A stretch of 11,706 nt of DNA from Deltaproteobacteria bacterium (GTDB lineage: Bacteria; Desulfobacterota; Desulfobulbia; Desulfobulbales; BM004). How positions within the stretch are numbered: position 1 is the stretch's first letter; every line of letters begins with the position of its first letter. The DNA is taken from positions 1 through 11,706 of the forward strand of contig JAFDCT010000072.1 of assembly GCA_019312695.1 (NCBI GenBank), given 5' to 3'. This document shows, one piece after another, positions 7,582-11,706 of the stretch. A program made the position numbers and the translations under genes. The notes below the pieces were generated by a model. It saw only the letters and a list, made by a program, of their open reading frames with translations. It searched no databases and was not told the origin of the DNA.

Positions 7582-8460
7582 TCAAGAATGAGTTTTTAAC
7601 CACACATCAACTTCATGCCGCATCAGGGAGTAAAATTTTTCCGAACCGCCCAGCCCGGTACGGCCAAAGGTATAATTTATCTCCAGAAAAAACGGCTCAA
7701 CTTCTTCCCCTGGAAAAACCAGATCAAAGGCAGCAAGGTTAATACCCGACCGGCGGCAGAACTGTTTGACTTTCTCTCTGCCGACTTCCTGAAGTTCAGG
7801 GTCTGATGCAGCATCTATTTCACCACCCTGGGTCACATTGTGCAAAAAAGCCTGTGCCTTGCGCCAATAGCTGAAAACTTGGTTTCCGATCACCACCACC
7901 CTGAGGTCCCTTTCAAGGGAAGCCAGGTATTCCTGGATAACAAACCCGCTGCTGCCATGCAATTCATAGCGCAACAGAACCTGCAGTTTTGTTTCCAGTT
8001 CTTCTTTATTGTTGATGAGCCAGACTTGCTTCCCCTCCCCGGCGTGGGCTCCTTTCATAACAAAGGGATACGGCGGCAGTTCAGGAACCGTGTGCTCCAT
8101 ATTATAATGCTCACCTCGTAGTGTTTCAACCCTGGGAAACACAAGGGTGTGCGGGTGTTTCAAGCCGTAGGCCCAAAAGGCGAATGTGTCACCCATCTTG
8201 CCTTCCCATTGGAAACGCAGATCATAGTTTGGGAAAACCTGCGGGCATAATTCATTACACAGCCAGTACATTTCCCTTTCTACAGTCTGCGGCAGAATAA
8301 TGGCACTGGCATTCTTTATGGCATTGAACAGATTTTTATCCCAGACCCCCCGGTCCCAGTAAAATGTATCACCTTCAATTATAGGGTGCATCGATAATAC
8401 ATTTTTACCCTGCTTGCTCCGCTCTGGGGATTTTTTCCTGTCAGTTTCGGTCATGTTCAT
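7582..8460 (-). CDS. ATP-grasp (RimK/glutathione-synthase-like) ligase family protein
   Basis: 292 residues. The ATP-grasp core runs from about residue 95 to the end: YPFVMKGAHAGEGKQVW (K136 and a glycine-rich loop, nucleotide binding), FVIQEYL (E177), DLRVVVIGNQVFSYWRK (R185), a FLHN...GG stretch, AAFDLVF (D246) and FFLEINYTFGRTGLGG (E260, N262, the magnesium ligands). Such enzymes activate a carboxylate through acyl-phosphate and join it to an amine or thiol. The first ~90 residues, with WDRGVWDKNLFNAIKN and an aromatic region, would form the acceptor side and give no substrate I can name. ATG 8460 or 8454 is the likely start; neither has a good ribosome-binding site. It follows the editing-domain gene by 30 bases, so cotranscription is likely. 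Substrate unknown. Confidence 0.78.
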   Translation of the reverse strand: MNMTETDRKKSPERSKQGKNVLSMHPIIEGDTFYWDRGVWDKNLFNAIKNASAIILPQTVEREMYWLCNELCPQVFPNYDLRFQWEGKMGDTFAFWAYGLKHPHTLVFPRVETLRGEHYNMEHTVPELPPYPFVMKGAHAGEGKQVWLINNKEELETKLQVLLRYELHGSSGFVIQEYLASLERDLRVVVIGNQVFSYWRKAQAFLHNVTQGGEIDAASDPELQEVGREKVKQFCRRSGINLAAFDLVFPGEEVEPFFLEINYTFGRTGLGGSEKFYSLMRHEVDVWLKTHS

Positions 8461-8490
8461 GCAATGATCACACTATTATACCTGAAAACA

Positions 8491-8901
8491 TCAGAATTCC
8501 TTGAAAACCTTGGCCAGAGAATCCCCAGCCACGTGGATCTTGAACTCATTGAAATATCCAAACGGTGTCAGCATAACCAGAAAATTCGTTCTTTCAAGCC
8601 GCTCTTTCACCTCAACCAGGACCTTTTGTGAAAAATCAGGATCAGCCTTGCTGCCGGACAAATGATTGAATGAGTGCAGCACCACATTTTTCGTTGAAAA
8701 TTTCCCGCAGAGCCACTTTACGTTCTTGGCAAACTTCTGCACAACCTTGTTTTTCTTTTCGACATCTTCCGCCTCAACATGAAAGAATACAACCACCGCA
8801 TCACTGATTTCCTCCTTTTTCAAGACATCGGGAACCGCGGCCAGACTTTTGGCGGCTGTTTCATAAGAAAAAGAGTGGGCATAAAAAAGCAGCAGTTTCA
8901 T
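8491..8901 (-). CDS. Stand-alone archaeal-type threonyl-tRNA synthetase editing domain protein
   Basis: 136 residues from ATG 8901 (MKLLLFYAHSFSYET). The whole protein resembles the N-terminal editing domain of archaeal ThrRS (PF08915, D-aminoacyl-tRNA deacylase-like fold). The first strand is MKLLL, followed by a central AVVVFFHVEAED, HSFNHLSGSKADPDF (archaeal YPFAHLSS-A-P), then TPFGYFNEFKIHVAGDSLA (archaeal APFGYYKAFKISCKGHPLA). The archaeal domain removes serine wrongly attached to tRNA-Thr. No catalytic or anticodon-binding synthetase domain follows, so it would act in trans. By my recollection of Pyrococcus abyssi numbering, the catalytic His83 is kept (H80) while Lys121 is replaced by N118. 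An in-frame ATG at 8922 overlaps the peroxiredoxin stop (ATGA) and would add seven residues not expected from the family. The tight junction implies translational coupling to the selenoprotein gene. Confidence 0.82.
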   Translation of the reverse strand: MKLLLFYAHSFSYETAAKSLAAVPDVLKKEEISDAVVVFFHVEAEDVEKKNKVVQKFAKNVKWLCGKFSTKNVVLHSFNHLSGSKADPDFSQKVLVEVKERLERTNFLVMLTPFGYFNEFKIHVAGDSLAKVFKEF

Positions 8902-8918
8902 GGTCGGATTCCAGTATG

Positions 8919-9578
8919 TCATACACCAGCATATTTGAACTTTTGCAGCTCTGCGATAATGACCTCCGGATCCAGGCGATTGGTATAATCAGCATCAATA
9001 TAGGCATACGCTATAATACCATTTGCACCAACAACATATGTAGCAGGAATGGGGAGTTCAAAACTCCGGTCGCCGTTGGCAGCCTGCAGGTCAATACCAA
9101 AATTTTTATAAATTTCCTGCATTTTGTCCGACAACTTAAATACAAGGCCAAAATCTCTTGCTACCTTGTTGCCCACATCGCTTAATACTTCAAAATCCAG
9201 GGCCAGCTTCTCAACCGTCGAAAGTGAATTGTCAGGCAACTGGGGGGATATTGCTACAAGTTGGGCTCCCAGGGCTTTTATTCGTGGTAATGATTGCTGC
9301 AAAGACCGCAGCTCAAGATTACAGAACGGTCACCAAACACCCCGGTAGAAACTCAAAACCATAGGCCCCTGGGCCAGAATATCTCCGGATAACACCATCC
9401 TGCCTGCCACATCCGGCAGGGTAAAAGACGGCATTCTCTCGCCTGTGCCGCAGCTTGTTTTTTCGATACCAGACTGGACCAGCCCCTGGACAAACCGCCC
9501 GATCTCCCTCAGGGTCTCCCGCGGTATTTCCCTGCCTAACTGCTGTTTTAATTCATTGAGTTGCTCTGTCAAACCCAT
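8919..9578 (-). CDS. Selenocysteine-containing peroxiredoxin-like (AhpC/TSA family) protein
   Basis: Read through one in-frame UGA (9332-9330), this is a continuous 219-residue thioredoxin-fold protein. Residues 1-45 form a helical N-terminal extension, then GERMPSFTLPDVAGR starts the AhpC/TSA domain. The active site VLSFYRGVW-U-PFCNLELRSLQ has Sec83 where relatives have the first Cys of CPYC, and C86 as resolving residue. The rest (LVAISPQ, ATYVVGANGIIAYAYIDADYTNRLDP) continues the fold without a break. The likely role is cytoplasmic reduction of peroxides. A SECIS-like hairpin lies at 9312-9296. ATG 9578 is chosen over TTG 9593 because GAGGG lies six bases before the ATG. Standard gene callers would split it into two false genes (9593-9330 and 9302-8919). 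The alternative, an inactivating nonsense mutation, fits poorly with the intact reading frame and the exact UGA position. Confidence 0.9.
9296..9332 (-). promoter_or_regulatory. UGA selenocysteine codon and bacterial SECIS-like hairpin
   Basis: The UGA occupies 9332-9330. Downstream on the mRNA, GCUGC (9312-9308) pairs perfectly with GCAGC (9300-9296) around the 7-base loop GGUCUUU. The loop begins 22 bases after the UGA and its first two bases are G. Both features fit the general model of bacterial SECIS elements: upper stem of four or more pairs, loop roughly 16-37 bases from the UGA, and a G at the loop start. A competing pairing GACCG with CGGUC also exists. Confidence 0.75.
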
Positions 9579-9584
9579 ATCATT

Positions 9585-9589
9585 CCCTC
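9585..9589 (-). promoter_or_regulatory. Ribosome binding site deciding the selenoprotein start
   Basis: GAGGG ends six bases before ATG 9578. A TTG at 9593 lies upstream of this element and has no comparable site of its own, so the ATG is the better start. Confidence 0.6.
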
Positions 9590-9664
9590 GCAATTTAGAT
9601 TGGTGATCTGCTGTTACACAATGAATTCATATATTACTTACAAAACTGTGTCAGCATGGTTATT

Positions 9665-9678
9665 ATACTAATAAGTAT
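9665..9678. repeat. Short dyad in the divergent selenoprotein/PilZ promoter region
   Basis: ATACT and AGTAT flank the centre AATA, a perfect 5-bp inverted repeat. It lies in the ~140-base gap (9579-9720) between two divergent genes. A TATAAT read on the minus strand overlaps it, as does TATACT on the plus strand, but I see no convincing -35 box for either. It could be an operator; this is weak evidence. Confidence 0.25.
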
Positions 9679-9720
9679 CATTGGTTCCGCTGTGAAAAAA
9701 TCTCATATGGTGCGCATCTT

Positions 9721-10224
9721 ATGCAAAACGTCTGGCTGATGACAATGTTTGTTTTTGCTGTTGCCTTTTTTCTTGTTTTCTTTGCCGTCTACTTTTTCAG
9801 ACCGAGAAAGAAAGATAAAATCATACCTAATACCCTGGAAAGAGAGTTAATTGATCCTGAAGACATTTCACTGCCCCACCGGGCTGAACCCAACTGGCCA
9901 GCCACCTTCGAGACTTCAGCCGGGGAAAAGGCTGAGGTGCGAATTGTTAGTGTTTCGCAAGGCAGCGGCTTCATAAAAAGTGATACCAGGCTTGAAATAG
10001 GGGAAAAATTCCAGCTCACTATTCATTTGCCGGACCGGCCTGCCCTGCAGCTCAAGGCAGAAGTCACCTGGTCCAATATGCATCTGCCGCCCGAAAAAGT
10101 GGTAAACCGCGGCATGGGTATCCGCTTCATTGAGGCAGGTGAGGATGCTGTCTGCCTTATTGATGATACTATCTCGCGACATGCAGCAGCACGTAAAGCG
10201 GCTGAAAACCCTGCTGCAGAATGA
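9721..10224 (+). CDS. Membrane-anchored PilZ-like domain protein
   Basis: 167 residues. One N-terminal membrane segment (about residues 5-26, VWLMTMFVFAVAFFLVFFAVYFF) is followed by RPRKK, placing the rest in the cytoplasm. Residues 55-150 look like a PilZ beta barrel: WPATFETSAGEKAEVRIVSVSQGSGFI, then EKFQLTIHLPDRPALQLKAEVTWSN, then NRGMGIRFIEAGED, which is a typical final PilZ strand. The c-di-GMP motifs are poor: no clear RxxxR, and the D/N-x-S-x-x-G site reads VSQGSG, so nucleotide binding is doubtful. The C-terminus is Ala-rich and probably disordered. No Shine-Dalgarno sequence precedes ATG 9721; ATG 9739 is an alternative but would cut the membrane segment. It is convergent with the HIT gene, 12 bases away. 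Confidence 0.65.
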   Translation: MQNVWLMTMFVFAVAFFLVFFAVYFFRPRKKDKIIPNTLERELIDPEDISLPHRAEPNWPATFETSAGEKAEVRIVSVSQGSGFIKSDTRLEIGEKFQLTIHLPDRPALQLKAEVTWSNMHLPPEKVVNRGMGIRFIEAGEDAVCLIDDTISRHAAARKAAENPAAE

Positions 10225-10236
10225 TGCTTGTAGTCC

Positions 10237-10575
10237 TTAACCCGGGGGCCAGGAAAACGGGCGGCCGGCCAGAAGGTGGAAATGCATGTGGAAGATTTCC
10301 TGCCCGGCACCGGCGCCGTTATTGAGAACAAGGCGAAAGGCATCCGCAACCCCTTCCTTATCAGCGATCTTTATTGCGGCCAGCATAAGATGCCCCAGAA
10401 GCTGTTGGTCTTCAATTTCCGCATCATTTAATATGGACAGCGGTTTTTTAGGTATGATGAGAATATGCACAGGGGCCTGCGGATTGATATCCCTGAAAGC
10501 CAGGCAGAGATCATCCTCATAGACAATATCTGCCGGAATTTCCTTGTTGATGATCTTGGTAAAAATTGTCGCCAT
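10237..10575 (-). CDS. HIT-family (HINT-like) nucleotide hydrolase/transferase
   Basis: 112 residues, the normal size for bacterial Hint proteins. N-terminal TIFTKIINKEIPADIVYEDD and the segment FRDINPQAPVHILIIPKK are characteristic. The histidine triad is HMHFHLLAGR (H96, H98, H100), preceded by NNGAGAGQEIF; H98 is the expected nucleophile. Family members cleave AMP-lysine, AMP-NH2 and related phosphoramidates; the physiological substrate is uncertain. ATG 10575 has a GGAGGAG six bases upstream. Monocistronic as far as visible, with its own promoter region shared divergently with the flavin oxidoreductase. Confidence 0.95.
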   Translation of the reverse strand: MATIFTKIINKEIPADIVYEDDLCLAFRDINPQAPVHILIIPKKPLSILNDAEIEDQQLLGHLMLAAIKIADKEGVADAFRLVLNNGAGAGQEIFHMHFHLLAGRPFSWPPG

Positions 10576-10622
10576 GTCACGCTCCTCCTCGTTATCCGAA
10601 CGTTATTTTCGAAACAATAAAC

Positions 10623-10650
10623 ATTATCTGGAGTAGAATTATGCCTTCAA
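10623..10650 (-). promoter_or_regulatory. Candidate promoter of the HIT gene
   Basis: On the minus strand, TTGAAG (10650-10645) and GATAAT (10628-10623) are separated by 16 bases. This gives a start site near 10616 and a leader of about 40 bases holding the GGAGGAG. Each hexamer deviates from consensus by one or two bases. Confidence 0.35.
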
Positions 10651-10816
10651 TACATATCCAACAGAAACCAGCATAAATCAATTGGAATTTTTTGTAATCC
10701 CGATAACATTGTAAAAACTCAGCTTCCTAAAAGATATGCGCATCCTTTTTGGTTGCCATTATTACTCTTTTGGGGGCATTTTTGTATCTACTGGTATCCA
10801 CAACCAGCAATGCCAT

Positions 10817-10846
10817 TTGACCCGGCATTAATCAATGCTATATATT
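10817..10846 (+). promoter_or_regulatory. Candidate promoter of the flavin oxidoreductase gene with embedded dyad
   Basis: TTGACC (10817-10822) is followed by TATATA after 16 bases, or TATATT after 18 (ending 10846). The spacer contains GCATT-AATC-AATGC (10825-10838), a perfect 5-bp inverted repeat. TGCCATT (10811-10817) and its inverted copy AATGGCA (10850-10856) bracket the promoter. The arrangement suggests repressor control, but the regulator is unknown. Confidence 0.4.
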
Positions 10847-10912
10847 ACCAATGGCAGATTAAGGTTCCTTTTTGTATACCGTTAATATATCACCAATTCT
10901 ATGGAGGGGGCT

Positions 10913-11706
10913 ATGAACACTTTATTTGACCAGACAACAATTAATGGTATGACCCTGGGAAACCGCCTTGTCCGCTCGGCAACCTGGGAGGGCATGTGTG
11001 ATAATGATGGGAAGCCTACACAAAAACTGATTTCTTTTTATCGTGAAATGGCCCGGGGCAAAGTGGGGCTCATCATAAGCGGATACACCTTTGTGAGTCC
11101 TGAAGGCAAGCAGTTGCCTGGTAAAATGGGTATTCATACAGATGATTTTGCAGATGTCATGCAAGACATGACCCGGGCTGTCCACGACGAAGGCGGCAAA
11201 ATATGTATCCAGCTTGTCCATGCAGGCGGCCAGACTGATGCCAATAATGCAGGGCAGCAGCCTATCGCCCCCTCTGCCGTAAAAATTGACCAGTATCCTG
11301 AATTACCTGTTGAAATGACCAGAGAAGAAATTTCCAGGGTCATTGCTGCCTTTGGTGATGGTGCCCGCCGTGCCAAAAAATGGGGTTTTGACGCTGTCCA
11401 GCTCCATGGGGCCCACGGATATCTCATCAACCAGTTTCTCTCGCCATTGGCCAACAAAAGGCAGGATGAGTACGGCGGTTCCATTGAAGACAGGTGCCGT
11501 TTTCTCATGGAAGCCTACCAGGCAGTCCGTTCTGCTGTTGGGCCTGACTTCCCTGTTATGATCAAACTGAACAGCTCTGACAATCTTGCCGGTGGGCTTA
11601 GCCCGGAAGATGCTGTTTTCGCAGCCAAGGCCCTTGATACATCCGGAATTGACTGCATTGAGGTAAGCGGCGGCACCCCAGCTTCGGGAGACCAGAGCCC
11701 GGCCAG
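10913..11706 (+). CDS. NADH:flavin oxidoreductase, Old Yellow Enzyme family (3' partial)
   Basis: 264 complete codons are visible before the window ends. An FMN-binding TIM barrel of the OYE family: TINGMTLGNRLVRSATWEG (first strand), GKVGLIISGYTFV, ICIQLVHAGGQTD, the conserved FDAVQLHGAHGYLINQFLSP with its His-x-x-His pair, NKRQDEYGGSIEDRCRF, and VMIKLNSSD. These enzymes use NAD(P)H to reduce FMN and then activated C=C bonds; the true substrate is unknown. ATG 10913 is chosen because GGAGG ends five bases before it; an in-frame ATG at 10901 overlaps that site. Whether a C-terminal [4Fe-4S]/NADPH module follows, as in dienoyl-CoA reductases, cannot be seen. Confidence 0.93.
   Translation, partial: MNTLFDQTTINGMTLGNRLVRSATWEGMCDNDGKPTQKLISFYREMARGKVGLIISGYTFVSPEGKQLPGKMGIHTDDFADVMQDMTRAVHDEGGKICIQLVHAGGQTDANNAGQQPIAPSAVKIDQYPELPVEMTREEISRVIAAFGDGARRAKKWGFDAVQLHGAHGYLINQFLSPLANKRQDEYGGSIEDRCRFLMEAYQAVRSAVGPDFPVMIKLNSSDNLAGGLSPEDAVFAAKALDTSGIDCIEVSGGTPASGDQSPA

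Larger units (their letters stand above)
10576..10912. other. 337-base divergent intergenic region
   Basis: A/T-rich stretch between the HIT gene (leftward) and the flavin oxidoreductase gene (rightward). I see no open reading frame with ribosome-binding site, tRNA or clear structured RNA. It holds a possible HIT promoter, a better oxidoreductase promoter with a dyad in its spacer, and three copies of TGCCATT: direct at 10754-10760 and 10811-10817, inverted at 10850-10856. Confidence 0.6.

Noticed and set aside
7146..7742. 198-codon open frame on the plus strand
   Set aside because: Spans parts of yceD and the ATP-grasp gene in antisense; no domain is visible, while both minus-strand genes have clear family motifs.
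8475..8480. Perfect TATAAT (minus strand) 14 bases before the ATP-grasp ATG as an internal promoter
   Set aside because: No acceptable -35 box or extended -10 TG lies at the right distance. It could be a weak internal promoter, but the evidence is too thin to list.
9330..9332. TGA as an inactivating nonsense mutation, giving a peroxiredoxin pseudogene split in two
   Set aside because: The stop falls exactly at a catalytic Cys position, the frame is intact on both sides, and a suitable SECIS-like hairpin follows. Sec is the simpler reading.
9663..9678. PerR-like box near the selenoprotein gene
   Set aside because: Compared by eye with TTATAAT-N-ATTATAA, the right half does not match well enough; naming the regulator would be guesswork.
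1..11706. tRNA/rRNA genes, CRISPR arrays, insertion sequences, riboswitches or phage attachment sites
   Set aside because: No regularly spaced repeats, transposase or integrase motifs, or tRNA-like cloverleaf sequence were noticed. Almost all of the window is explained by protein genes; this was checked by eye only.

Overview
The window looks like chromosomal DNA of an anaerobic, dissimilatory bacterium, most likely a deltaproteobacterium (Desulfobacterota, perhaps Desulfobulbales-like). The grounds are a Bacillus/Wolinella-type (type B) succinate dehydrogenase/fumarate reductase, an arsenic operon with a PF03773 permease and a redox-disulfide thioredoxin, and a gene that only makes sense as a selenoprotein. 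The taxon is inferred from gene content, not measured.

Layout. (1) 1-4044, + strand: 3' part of sdhA/frdA, then sdhB/frdB, an AEC-family carrier and a DUF6498-like membrane protein. All three junctions overlap by 1-4 bases, so this is one tight operon. (2) 4067-6912, - strand: arsenic cassette transcribed arsR -> PF03773 permease -> small CxxC thioredoxin -> acr3. It is driven by a near-consensus promoter whose spacer is an almost perfect ArsR-type dyad. The geometry predicts a leaderless arsR mRNA starting at a GTG. (3) 7029-9578, - strand: a selenocysteine peroxiredoxin-like gene interrupted by one in-frame UGA (9332-9330) in a UxxC motif with a SECIS-like hairpin behind it, then a stand-alone archaeal-type ThrRS editing domain, an ATP-grasp protein, and a YceD/DUF177 protein without its usual partner rpmF. 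(4) 9721-10224, + strand: a membrane-anchored, degenerate PilZ-like protein, convergent with a HIT-family hydrolase (10575-10237, - strand). (5) 10576-10912 is a divergent promoter region, followed by the 5' part of an Old Yellow Enzyme-family flavin oxidoreductase running off the right edge.

How the genes may work together. The left operon links menaquinone-coupled succinate/fumarate chemistry to a carrier that may move a dicarboxylate. The ars operon senses As(III) and exports metalloids through two unrelated permeases, with a dithiol protein between them. The most interesting unit is the selenoperoxiredoxin/ThrRS-editing pair. Oxidation is known to damage the cysteine-dependent editing site of bacterial ThrRS. 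Co-expressing a peroxide-removing selenoprotein with an editing domain of a different fold would therefore make sense as an oxidative-stress translation-fidelity module. That link is a hypothesis. No tRNA, rRNA, CRISPR array, insertion sequence or integrase was seen.
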